Assembly (NCBI GenBank): GCA_021783175.1 | Contig: JAJXUF010000181.1 | Coordinates: 1-6,042 of the forward strand | Length of the DNA: 6,042 bases | Origin: Pseudomonadota bacterium | GTDB taxonomy: Bacteria > Pseudomonadota > Gammaproteobacteria > Acidiferrobacterales > UBA6901 | Direction: 5' to 3' | Shown: positions 1 to 6,042 of the stretch, in pieces | Layout of the letters: each line of letters begins with the position of its first letter | Numbering within the stretch: the stretch's first letter is position 1 | The notes under the pieces: generated by a model | Database searches by the model: none | Told to the model about the DNA's origin: nothing | The model's input: the letters and a program-made list of their open reading frames with translations, nothing else | Program-made: the position numbers and the translations under genes

Positions 1-231
1 ATGAAATACCGGGCCATCAGGACCATGCCGACCGCTTCCCCATCCGGCTCATGACGCGCGTCCTCAGCGTTTCTCCGGCAGGTTACTACGCCTGGCGAAT
101 GAGGCCGCAAAGCGATCGTGTTAGCGCCGGGGACGGAGGCAGGGCAGCCGAACAGCTATCCGCGCAGGATGCATGATTGCGCCGTGTCCCGAGTGTTGCA
201 CGAGGAACTGGGAAGTCCTGTTGCGACGTAA
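1..231 (+). pseudogene. IS3-family transposase OrfB, N-terminal relic (frame-broken)
   Basis: This is the N-terminal part of an IS3-family OrfB (DDE integrase subunit), no longer able to encode a protein. Frame 1 opens with MKYRAI at position 1. From position 21 the match continues in frame 3 as DHADRFPIRLM, then VSPAGYYAWR, the conserved OrfB start usually seen as HRDRFPIRLMCRVLGVSPSGYYAW. The break looks like loss of one G near 19-21, where AGG-GAC would restore R-D-H. The frame 3 reading stops at TGA 174-176. A weaker echo of the next OrfB block (YGAPRVHEEL) appears in frame 1 at about 190-210 as RVLHEEL and ends at TAA 229-231. The DDE catalytic domain is absent. The element may extend left beyond the window, and I found no terminal inverted repeat on the right side. 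Family assignment is fairly secure; the subgroup is not determined. Confidence 0.72.
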
Positions 232-322
232 CGAGGGCCGGCGCACAAACGCAAACCAAACCTCCGGGAGGGCGCATGGTCAGCGATATTCAAATGAATT
301 ACGTTACGAGATACTAGCGACA

Positions 323-1588
323 TCACGAGTACGCTTTCAGTACGATCGAGGCATTTACGCCGCCGAACCCTAGGCCGTTAGACATGGCGAATTCAACAGT
401 GCGCTTCCGAGCGATAGGTCCTATCAGATCAAGGTCTACGCCCATGTCGTCAACGCGCTCGAGATTTAAGGTAGGCGGCAATAACCCATCGCGCAAGGAA
501 AGTGCCGTGAACACCGCCTCGATGGCTCCCGCAGCCCCAAGCATGTGTCCGGTTGCCGACTTCGTGGATGAGATTGCTAGATTACCCTTGGCGCCAAATA
601 TACCAAGAATCGCCGCGAGTTCACCGCGATCACCTATCTGTGTCGAGGTTGCATGGGCATTGAGGTAGCCAATGTCGGCTGCGCTTATGGCGGCCTGCTC
701 AAGAGCCAGTTTCATTGCGCGCTGGGCACCCTCACCGCCCTCTGGAGCAGATGTAATGTGGTGTGCATCCGCGGTAGTGCCGTAACCGATAATCTCGGCA
801 ATAGGACGTGCGCCACGCGCACGTGCATGCTCTAGATCTTCTATGACCAACATCGCCGCACCTTCGCCCATTACAAAGCCATCCCTATTCTGATCGAATG
901 GGCGCGATGCTTTTGTTGGATTATCGTTGAAGCTCGTGGACAAAGCCCGCGCCGCAGCAAATCCACCCAGAGAGACACGATGAATACATGCCTCTGCGCC
1001 ACCTACGAGGGCAACATCTACTTCGCCGTTGCGGATAAGCCGAGCGCCATCGCCTATGCTCTGGACGCTTGCGGCGCAGGCCGTGACAGGAGTTCCGAGC
1101 GGTCCTTTCAGTCGGTGTCGAATTGACACTTGACCGGCAGCGAGATTTGCCAAAAAAGAAGGAATAGTGAATGGTGAGAGTTGACGCACACCCTTCTCGT
1201 CCGTAATGTGAGCCGCCCCCATCATCGCCGGAAAGCCCCCCACACCCGTTGCGATAATGGTCGCAGTCCTCTCCCGCTCGCGATCGGTCTGTGGATGCCA
1301 CTGAGCATGAGCGAGTGCCTCGTCAGCTGCCGCGACAGCAAAGTGGATAAAGCGATCCATTTTCCGCTGGTCTTTTGGGTTAAGGTATCGATCTGGTGTG
1401 AAGCCACCTAACGCATCTTCCTTATCACTTGGTACTACGCCGCCAATTTTTGACGGTACGTCGAACACCACACTATCGTCTAGCCGACGGATACCGGAGC
1501 CTGAAGCGAGCAATCGCCCCCAAACCAGTTCTGCGCCACAACCCAACGGCGAAATAACCCCTAATCCGCTAATGACGACTCGACGCAT
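323..1588 (-). CDS. fabF: Beta-ketoacyl-ACP synthase II (FabF-type)
   Basis: This is a cytoplasmic condensing enzyme of type II fatty-acid synthesis. The family condenses malonyl-ACP with an acyl group held on the active-site Cys, extending the chain by two carbons. The 421-residue thiolase-fold protein is close to the usual 410-420. The N-terminus is VVISGLGVISPLG. The nucleophile is Cys171 in TPVTACAASVQS. The two catalytic His are His312 in NAHATSTQIGD and His348 in SSTKSATGHMLGAAGA, with Lys343 beside the latter. The glycine-rich end is GLGFGGVNAS with gate Phe408. Ala313 replaces the Gly of the usual NAHGTST, and the usual SFGFGG reads GLGFGG. The ATG start is preceded by GGGGA at 9 nt, and an in-frame stop lies just upstream. 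No acpP, fabG or other fatty-acid gene is adjacent, so this may be a paralogue serving a specialised acyl chain rather than the main FabF. The family call is firm; the substrate is unknown. Confidence 0.95.
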   Translation of the reverse strand: MRRVVISGLGVISPLGCGAELVWGRLLASGSGIRRLDDSVVFDVPSKIGGVVPSDKEDALGGFTPDRYLNPKDQRKMDRFIHFAVAAADEALAHAQWHPQTDRERERTATIIATGVGGFPAMMGAAHITDEKGVRQLSPFTIPSFLANLAAGQVSIRHRLKGPLGTPVTACAASVQSIGDGARLIRNGEVDVALVGGAEACIHRVSLGGFAAARALSTSFNDNPTKASRPFDQNRDGFVMGEGAAMLVIEDLEHARARGARPIAEIIGYGTTADAHHITSAPEGGEGAQRAMKLALEQAAISAADIGYLNAHATSTQIGDRGELAAILGIFGAKGNLAISSTKSATGHMLGAAGAIEAVFTALSLRDGLLPPTLNLERVDDMGVDLDLIGPIARKRTVEFAMSNGLGFGGVNASIVLKAYS

Positions 1589-2051
1589 GTCTAATTTTCC
1601 CCATCACAACGGCCGGGCGCAATGATACCTCGAAGCTTGTAACGCCGAAGCATGCGACTCAATTCTGGCCTATTCCTGAGACTTTGGTTCAACATCCGGT
1701 GCGTAGCCATACTGAAAAGTCGAAGGTATCACAATTTCTAGGCTTTTTTAGGATGCCCAAAAACTGGCTGGGCTTCATGGGAGTCAAACTAGAAAAACGC
1801 GAGACAGAAAGATAGAAGGCTCGACCAGACCGCCGTTGCAGGGAATTTCTTGGGTTGAAACTTCGAATCGGGCCCTGCGCCAACTTAACAAAAGCCCCGT
1901 ATCCGCGACATTGGCGCGACCGCACCCCGGATCAGTGTCGTTGGCTACGCTCCATGCTGCAGCAGCACTGCGGACCCGGCTCCAGCGACTTTGCCACGCA
2001 AACCTGCGGCAGTTGTCGATTCCGCGGGGCGCCGCCTGCCTCCACCGATCG
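1589..2051. other. Gene-poor stretch upstream of fabF
   Basis: I see no convincing intact gene here on either strand. Several open frames of about 40-130 codons cross it, but none has a recognisable domain or a good ribosome binding site. The left half (about 1620-1850) is more AT-rich and probably carries the fabF promoter. On the minus strand TTGACT at about 1788-1793 resembles a -35 box, but no good -10 follows at the right distance. A short imperfect hairpin (GCCCA 1755-1759 / TGGGC 1769-1773) lies in the same area. A 39-codon minus-strand frame (1591-1710) ends 2 nt before the fabF start, but it lacks a ribosome binding site and resembles nothing I know. The right half is GC-rich and may be further decayed mobile-element DNA. 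Confidence 0.5.
1598..1602 (-). promoter_or_regulatory. Ribosome binding site of fabF
   Basis: On the minus strand GGGGA lies 9 nt before the ATG at 1588. An in-frame TGA lies a few codons further upstream, so this ATG is the only reasonable start. The site is weaker than the one before the outer-membrane gene. Confidence 0.5.
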
Positions 2052-2228
2052 TTACCACCGCAGGCAGATTGACGACGGTGGCGGCAAACGTTTAGAGCAG
2101 TTCGACTGTTCGAACTGCTCTCGTCCCGGCAGCCTCACCCTGGCACAGGATCCCGTGCTGCTTGGCATCCCCGCAGGCAGTTTCTGGGTGAACAGGCTCT
2201 CCTTCATCGCATTGGCACCGCGCATCAT
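2052..2228 (-). pseudogene. Possible N-terminal fragment of an IS1182/IS4-like transposase
   Basis: A 58-codon frame starts at ATG 2226-2228, preceded by GAGGGA. Its first residues, MMRGANAMKESLFTQKL, resemble the N-terminus of a group of DDE transposases (IS1182/IS5/IS4-like) that typically begin MRGADVMQESLFT, followed by a KLEDFVPADHPLR block. After about residue 17 the resemblance fades: the expected VPADHPLR appears at best as a scrambled MPSSTGS, and the frame ends at TAA 2052-2054. It would be the start of a transposase whose body has been lost or badly rearranged. The call depends on about 17 residues recalled from family knowledge, so it is tentative. The alternative is a chance open frame. 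Confidence 0.38.
2094..2121. repeat. Perfect 12-bp inverted repeat with 4-nt loop
   Basis: The arms AGAGCAGTTCGA (2094-2105) and TCGAACTGCTCT (2110-2121) are exact reverse complements around CTGT. There is no T-run on either side, so an intrinsic terminator is unlikely. It lies inside the presumed IS remnant, away from any promoter. It could be part of a mobile-element end, a protein-binding palindrome or a stable hairpin. Confidence 0.85.
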
Positions 2229-2317
2229 TCCCTCTTCTTAGGTGAACGATTGCGCCTCTTCTGACCGACAAAATACCGGCTGCGTTCCTTTAGAACGTGA
2301 CGAATTTCAACAAACTG
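2150..2317 (-). mobile_element. Probable left-end remnant of an insertion sequence
   Basis: Reading the minus strand from 2320, the sequence begins TAGCAGTTTGTTGAAATTC. This resembles IS ends of the CAGTCTGTTGAAAAACTC kind. About 90 nt later comes a short leader, a GAGGGA ribosome binding site and the transposase-like N-terminus at 2228. End, leader, ribosome binding site and transposase start are in the order expected for one side of an insertion sequence. The outer boundary coincides with CTAG (2318-2321), which contains the stop codon of the neighbouring outer-membrane gene. I did not find a matching right end, so the element is incomplete. The assignment is inferred from partial motifs, not from an alignment. 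Confidence 0.4.
2283..2297 (-). repeat. Small hairpin downstream of the outer-membrane gene
   Basis: CGTTC and GAACG form a 5-bp stem with a 5-nt loop about 20 nt after the stop codon of the outer-membrane gene. No U-rich tract follows, so there is no good case for an intrinsic terminator. It may instead belong to the leader of the presumed insertion sequence. Confidence 0.3.
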
Positions 2318-2845
2318 CTAGAAACTTGCGAAGATACTGGCAGTGACCGCATCTGCCGACTGAAATTCGCCGGAGTAGTGCTCAAGGTCCGCGCGCACGC
2401 CAAGATTCGGCTGGAACTTGTAGGTTGCGCCAATACCGATCATTGGTTCTGTACCGGTACTTGTCTGGGTAATGCCCGACAAAGTATCTGTCTCCTTGCC
2501 CCTGCCCCAGCCCAGTCCCACTCTCGCTAAAACATCCAGGTTCTCAGCGACTCGCATGCTGCCGACCGCGGTGGCAAATACACCGTACTCCTTGTCCTTT
2601 ACGTAGGTACTAACCCATCCCGTACCGATATCCAGGTAGGTGAGTTCTGCGCCGAGCGAGACTGGCATGTTGGCAAGGGTCCATCGATTCTTAAGAAATG
2701 TGTAACCGCCAAAGAGCCTTGGACCGGAATCCAAGGTATTGAAGTTGTATCCGATTCCGCCGTAGATGTCGCCATTGGCCGCTTGGGCTGTCGCTGTGGC
2801 CAGCAGGGAAACCAGCGCGAACAGCAGCGCATAAATCTTTTTCAT
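2318..2845 (-). CDS. Small outer-membrane beta-barrel protein
   Basis: This 175-residue protein is exported and predicted to sit in the outer membrane. Residues 1-22 form a classic signal peptide: MKK, a hydrophobic core LLFALVSLLATA, and a cleavage site AQA before ANG. The mature part of about 153 residues alternates polar and hydrophobic residues in Gly/aromatic-rich strands: DIYGGIGYNF, RLFGGYTF, VSLGAELTYLDIG, YGVFATAVGSM, LDVLARVGLGWGRG, PMIGIGATYKF, LGVRADLEHY and AVTASIFASF. That suggests an eight-stranded barrel of the OmpA-transmembrane-like type (Pfam OMP_b-brl). The C-terminal Phe fits the signal read by the Bam assembly complex. There is no Cys and no peptidoglycan-binding domain. 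The start is set by AAAGGAGA 6 nt before ATG. The gene sits between a dead propeller gene and a presumed IS end that touches its stop codon, yet its own reading frame looks intact. The specific function (porin, adhesin or structural) cannot be told. Confidence 0.88.
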   Translation of the reverse strand: MKKIYALLFALVSLLATATAQAANGDIYGGIGYNFNTLDSGPRLFGGYTFLKNRWTLANMPVSLGAELTYLDIGTGWVSTYVKDKEYGVFATAVGSMRVAENLDVLARVGLGWGRGKETDTLSGITQTSTGTEPMIGIGATYKFQPNLGVRADLEHYSGEFQSADAVTASIFASF

Positions 2846-2851
2846 TCGAAG

Positions 2852-2859
2852 TCTCCTTT
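2852..2859 (-). promoter_or_regulatory. Strong ribosome binding site of the outer-membrane gene
   Basis: AAAGGAGA stands 6 nt before the ATG at 2845 and is nearly a full match to the anti-Shine-Dalgarno complement. It fixes the start, gives the signal peptide its proper length, and suggests efficient translation. Confidence 0.8.
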
Positions 2860-2898
2860 AGTCTCTTGGGCGAACCAGGCACCCCTGATTCGGTGCGA

Positions 2899-2925
2899 AT
2901 GATATCCGCGGATTCGAAAAACCAA
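2899..2925 (-). promoter_or_regulatory. Candidate promoter of the outer-membrane gene
   Basis: On the minus strand a -10-like TATCAT (2899-2904, five of six consensus bases) is preceded by TTGGTT (2920-2925) at a short 15-bp spacing. It would leave a leader of about 45-50 nt before the ATG. The 10-bp palindrome ATCCGCGGAT (2904-2913) overlaps the spacer and could be an operator or chance. The spacing is suboptimal, so this is only a candidate. Confidence 0.3.
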
Positions 2926-2948
2926 CAGATCCGCACTGATCTTTCCGA

Positions 2949-2975
2949 CAATCGCCGCATAGTGGGCGGCAATTG
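2949..2975 (-). terminator. Hairpin between the propeller pseudogene and the outer-membrane gene
   Basis: On the minus strand CAATTGCCGC and GCGGCGATTG form a 10-bp stem with one T-G wobble around a 7-nt loop. It starts 11 nt after the last stop of the propeller remnant and lies before the candidate outer-membrane promoter, where a transcription terminator would be expected. The sequence after the stem is GATTGTCGG-like rather than a T-run, so intrinsic termination is doubtful. The wobble pairs only in the minus-strand RNA. Confidence 0.3.
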
Positions 2976-2985
2976 GTATCTTGTT

Positions 2986-3465
2986 TTACCATGAAACGTA
3001 GACATATTTCCCGCTCGGGTCGACCGTCACTGCCCAGTTACCTGAAGACACCGAGGGAGCCACTACATTGGGCGTGGTCATTGGGGTCAGCCCCCGTTGG
3101 CGTTTATCGTGTATTGCCACATGTCACTTGAGTGGTGGTTTGTTACGTAGACGAACCGGCCGCTTGGATCAACCGTGACGGAGTAGAGGAAGTTTCCAGC
3201 TGGATCCGCGGCGATCGCGATGAGAGATGTAAGTAAGCCAGTCGCATACGGCGAGCCCGACGCCGGGTTCAGCGATCCGCTTGTGGTGTTGATCGTGAAG
3301 GCATAGGCGTTGTTGCCGGCGTAATCGGTGGCATACAGAAATTTTCCGGAAGGGGTCGAGCGTGAGGGCAACGGGATCCGTCCCTGCGGAAAAAGGCGAA
3401 CTCGACACCGCAGTAAGCACTCCACTCGTCGCGTCGAGGGTGCGTGCCACGCCCTTTGCAGCTTG
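2986..3465 (-). pseudogene. YVTN/lactonase-type beta-propeller protein, decayed fragment
   Basis: This is a remnant of a secreted or periplasmic beta-propeller protein of the YVTN/6-phosphogluconolactonase-like kind, whose blades carry DPSGKFLYVAN...YTIN-type repeats. Visible blade pieces in order are LDATSGVLTAV, SPFSAGTDPVALTLDP, PSGKFLYATDYAGNN, AFTINTTSGSLNPASGSPYA, IAADPAGNFLY, VTVDPSGRFVYVTN, YTINANGG and AVTVDPSGKYVYVSW. They lie in different frames. An extra C in a CCCC run (3352-3355) splits DP from SGKFLY. One G is missing from a G run (3091-3095), which creates TGA after NANGG; restoring it continues LTPMTTPNVV. Around 3180-3190 two DPxGxFxY motifs are fused directly, so the middle of a blade is missing. 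Only about three of seven blades remain, and no signal peptide or start is seen. The role is unknown, and it is almost certainly not functional as it stands. Confidence 0.8.
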
Positions 3466-3519
3466 ATGCTGAAGTGAGCGTATCTCCGGCCTGCTGCGGG
3501 ACGCACTTTCTGGCAAGGC

Positions 3520-6042
3520 TTACCTGAAATCACGCGAGTGCGTAACGAGCCTGCCGAGAAGGCGAGTCTCGTCAACCAGTCGCCTGGCAATCACATGCAG
3601 CACCTCACCCTCTTTCTGTACTGTCCCATGCACGACAAGCAGCCTTGCCTGCAGCAATTCCCGCCGCTGACGCTGGGCCAAAGCCGGCCATACGATGATA
3701 TTCGTCTGTCCGGTCTCGTCTTCAAGCGTTACGAAGATCACACCGGATGCCGAGCTAGGATGCTGCCGGCAGATCACAAGCCCGGAGGTCTTCACGTCTG
3801 CCCCGTTCGCGAGGCAACGCATATCTGTGGCTGTCTGGTGACGGCGCCGGCAAAGGTCGGAGCGCAACAGCGCCAGGGGATGACGCCGCAGGGTCAGGCC
3901 CAGATGCGCGTAATCCGCGACGATCTCTTCGCCCTCGGTGGGCACGGAAAGCACCGGCACGCCATCTCCCGCTTCCTGCATGGCAATCAGCGGCAATGGC
4001 CGTTCGATGCCTGCCACTGTCCAGCGCGCCTGATGACGGTCGCCGCTCAAGCCTTGCAGCGCATTCGCCGCCGCCAGCGCCTCAAGATCACGACTGTTGA
4101 GTTCCGCCCTTCGTGCCATGTCTTCGACGCTTTCGAGTGGCGAAGCCAGGCGCGCCGCCATCAGCCGCTCTGCTCCGCTGCGGCTCATACCCTTAACGAG
4201 ATACAACCCCAGACGCACTGCCGGCTGCCCGTCAGCCGCTTTTTCGAGGGTGGATTCCCAATCGCTCAGGCGCACATCGACCGGACGTACATCGACTCCA
4301 TGTCTGCGGGCATCCTGCACCAGTTGCGCAGGCGCATAGAAACCCATCGGTTGACTGTTTAGCAGCGCACACAGAAATGCGGCCGGCTCGTAGCGCTTGA
4401 GCCACGCAGAGACATATACCAGCAGCGCGAAGCTCGCGGCGTGCGACTCAGGAAAGCCGTACTCGCCGAATCCCTGGATCTGGTTGAATATGCGTTGCGC
4501 GAATTCCTCGCTGTAACCCCGGCTGCGCATGCCGTCTGTCAGGCGCTGCTCGAACTGCTGCAATGCACCACTGCGGCGCCACGCCGCCATCGAGCGGCGC
4601 AACTGATCGGCTTCCCCGGGAGAGAACCCGGCCGCCACCATGGCGAGCTTGATGACCTGCTCCTGAAAAATGGGAATCCCCAGAGTGCGCTCGAGCACGC
4701 CACGCACCGCCTCCGAAGGAAAAGTCACAGGCTCCCGTCCCTGACGGCGCAGCAAATAGGGATGCACCATATCTCCCTGGATCGGGCCGGGACGCACGAT
4801 CGAGACCTCAATGACAAGATCGTAGAAACAGGCCGGCTTGAGGCGCGGCAGCATCGCCATCTGCGCGCGTGACTCGATCTGGAACACGCCGACGGTGTCG
4901 GCCTGCTGGATCATCCGGTAAACCGCCGGATCCTCGGCGGGAATCGCGGCCATGCTGAGCGGTGTGCCACGGAATTTTTCCACCAGGCCGAAAGCGCGAT
5001 GGATGGCCGTCAGCATGCCAAGCGCCAGACAATCCACCTTGAGCAGGCCAATGGCATCGAGATCGTCCTTGTCCCACTGGATCACGCTACGCTCGGGCAT
5101 CGCGGCGTTTTCGATGGGCACGAGACGCGATAGCCGGTCGCGCGCGATCACGAAACCGCCGACATGCTGGGAAAGATGCCGCGGAAACCCCAGCAGCATG
5201 TTCACAAACCCGACGAGGCGCTGGATCACGGGATTGGCAGGATCGAAACCGGCCTCGCGCAGGCGTTGCGGGGCAATACCGTGACTGTCCCACCACGCAA
5301 GGCTGCCCGCCAGACGATCGACCTGATCGGGACTCAACCCCAGCACCTTGCCGACATCGCGCACCGCGCTTTTCGGGCGATAGCAGATTACCGTGGCCGC
5401 CAGCGCAGCTCGCTCGCGGCCATACTTATTATAAAGATACTGGATTACCTCTTCGCGGCGTTCGTGCTCGAAGTCGACATCGATATCGGGCGGTTCATTG
5501 CGTTCTTTCGAGATAAAACGCTCAAAAAGTGTATCAATGCGATCCGGATCGACCTCGGTAATCCCAAGACAGAAACAGACCGACGAATTGGCCGCCGACC
5601 CTCGCCCCTGACAGAGAATGCCGCGCGATCGTGCATAGCTGACAATATCGTGGACCGTGAGGAAATACGGCTCATATTTCAGTTCCGCAATCAGCGCCAG
5701 TTCGTGTTCCACAAGCCCGCGCACCTTGTCCGGCACGCCCCGCGGCCAGCGCCGCTGCAGACCGGCTTCGGTAAGCGATCGCAGATGTGCAGTCGCTGTC
5801 CGTCCCGCTGGTACCAGTTCGTCCGGATACTCATAGCGCAGCTCTTCCAGCGAAAAATGGCAGCGCTGCGCGATGCGCACGCTCTCGGCGAGCAGTTCCG
5901 CAGGATACAGTCGCGCCAGCGCCCGGCGCGTGCGCAAATGGCGCTCCCCGTTCGGATGAAGCGCAGCGACAGCCGCAGACACGAAGGTGTTGAGACGGAT
6001 GGCCGTGAGCACGTCCTGCAGCGGCCGGCGCGTACGCTGGTG
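3520..6042 (-). CDS. dnaE2: Error-prone DNA polymerase DnaE2, 5' end outside the window
   Basis: This is a C-family DNA polymerase that in other bacteria performs damage-induced mutagenic translesion synthesis with ImuA and ImuB. 840 codons are visible against about 1030-1080 in the family, so roughly 200 N-terminal residues (most of the PHP domain) lie beyond the right edge. The frame is open to the last base: the 10 codons before GTG 6012 read [10 protein letters not shown], normal DnaE2 sequence, so that GTG is not the start. In visible-residue numbering, [15 protein letters not shown] is at 139-153. Catalytic Asp188 and Asp190 lie in PDIDVDF, and the third Asp, 337, is in [25 protein letters not shown] is at 286-299 and [15 protein letters not shown] at about 415-429. 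The finger/helix-hairpin-helix region follows, then an OB fold ([20 protein letters not shown]) near 766-785. It ends SRDFR, like typical DnaE2. All catalytic residues are intact and there is no frameshift. In many genomes it is LexA-controlled behind imuA-imuB; that part is not in view. Confidence 0.95.
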   Translation of the reverse strand, partial: HQRTRRPLQDVLTAIRLNTFVSAAVAALHPNGERHLRTRRALARLYPAELLAESVRIAQRCHFSLEELRYEYPDELVPAGRTATAHLRSLTEAGLQRRWPRGVPDKVRGLVEHELALIAELKYEPYFLTVHDIVSYARSRGILCQGRGSAANSSVCFCLGITEVDPDRIDTLFERFISKERNEPPDIDVDFEHERREEVIQYLYNKYGRERAALAATVICYRPKSAVRDVGKVLGLSPDQVDRLAGSLAWWDSHGIAPQRLREAGFDPANPVIQRLVGFVNMLLGFPRHLSQHVGGFVIARDRLSRLVPIENAAMPERSVIQWDKDDLDAIGLLKVDCLALGMLTAIHRAFGLVEKFRGTPLSMAAIPAEDPAVYRMIQQADTVGVFQIESRAQMAMLPRLKPACFYDLVIEVSIVRPGPIQGDMVHPYLLRRQGREPVTFPSEAVRGVLERTLGIPIFQEQVIKLAMVAAGFSPGEADQLRRSMAAWRRSGALQQFEQRLTDGMRSRGYSEEFAQRIFNQIQGFGEYGFPESHAASFALLVYVSAWLKRYEPAAFLCALLNSQPMGFYAPAQLVQDARRHGVDVRPVDVRLSDWESTLEKAADGQPAVRLGLYLVKGMSRSGAERLMAARLASPLESVEDMARRAELNSRDLEALAAANALQGLSGDRHQARWTVAGIERPLPLIAMQEAGDGVPVLSVPTEGEEIVADYAHLGLTLRRHPLALLRSDLCRRRHQTATDMRCLANGADVKTSGLVICRQHPSSASGVIFVTLEDETGQTNIIVWPALAQRQRRELLQARLLVVHGTVQKEGEVLHVIARRLVDETRLLGRLVTHSRDFR

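Noticed and set aside
262..290. CCTCC/GGAGG dyad with T-rich flank downstream of fabF as a terminator
   Set aside because: The two arms are separated by a single base, so a stable stem cannot form without losing most pairs; no proper T-run follows.
1843..1885. TTCGAATCG resembling a tRNA T-loop
   Set aside because: The surrounding bases do not form a T-stem or acceptor stem, and no anticodon arm can be found upstream.
1877..1917. 7-bp inverted repeat GCGCCAA / TTGGCGC with 27-nt spacing
   Set aside because: It is short and widely spaced in GC-rich DNA and has no associated gene end or target duplication, so chance is sufficient.
2098..2117. Possible LexA/SOS box in the palindrome (GTTC...GAAC)
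   Set aside because: The half-site order and spacing do not match the CGAAC-N4-GTTCG, GTTC-N7-GTTC or CTG-N10-CAG types, and no gene starts nearby.
1855..2241. 128-codon plus-strand open frame with several Cys (TCGSCRF)
   Set aside because: It has no recognisable domain, its Cys spacing gives no complete zinc motif, and it runs antisense to the IS-like fragment. No convincing ribosome binding site was seen.
3538..4362. 274-codon plus-strand open frame
   Set aside because: It lies wholly antisense to the 3' part of dnaE2, whose minus-strand translation matches the family throughout. Long antisense frames are expected in GC-rich genes.

Overview
This is a stretch of proteobacterial chromosome in which every recognisable gene lies on the minus strand. 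A Gram-negative host is indicated by a small outer-membrane beta-barrel protein with a signal peptide and a C-terminal Phe. A DnaE2-type error-prone polymerase and an IS3-type transposase relic also fit Proteobacteria, most likely Beta- or Gammaproteobacteria. No species can be named from the sequence alone. dnaE2 is visibly more GC-rich than fabF and the outer-membrane gene.

Layout from left to right. Positions 1-231 hold a frame-broken relic of an IS3-family OrfB transposase (plus strand). Positions 323-1588 are an intact FabF-type beta-ketoacyl-ACP synthase with a complete Cys-His-His triad. Positions 1589-2317 contain no convincing intact gene. The right-hand part of that stretch (about 2150-2317) looks like the start of a second, unrelated insertion sequence: an IS-like end touching the stop codon of the next gene, then a transposase-like N-terminus of about 20 residues. 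The stretch also contains a perfect 12-bp inverted repeat. Positions 2318-2845 are the outer-membrane beta-barrel gene, with a strong ribosome binding site and a weak candidate promoter. Positions 2986-3465 are a decayed YVTN/lactonase-type beta-propeller gene, broken by two single-base frameshifts and by a deletion that fused two blades. From 3520 to the window edge runs dnaE2; its 5' end and true start lie outside.

The genes do not form an obvious pathway. FabF belongs to fatty-acid (or related acyl-chain) elongation, DnaE2 to damage-induced mutagenesis (normally with ImuA/ImuB, which would be outside the window), and the outer-membrane protein to the envelope. The space between them consists of relics of mobile elements and a dead propeller gene. 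I see no convincing undescribed system. The points most worth a second look are the IS-like end abutting the outer-membrane gene, the perfect palindrome, the blade-fusion pseudogene, and the unlinked FabF with an altered His motif.
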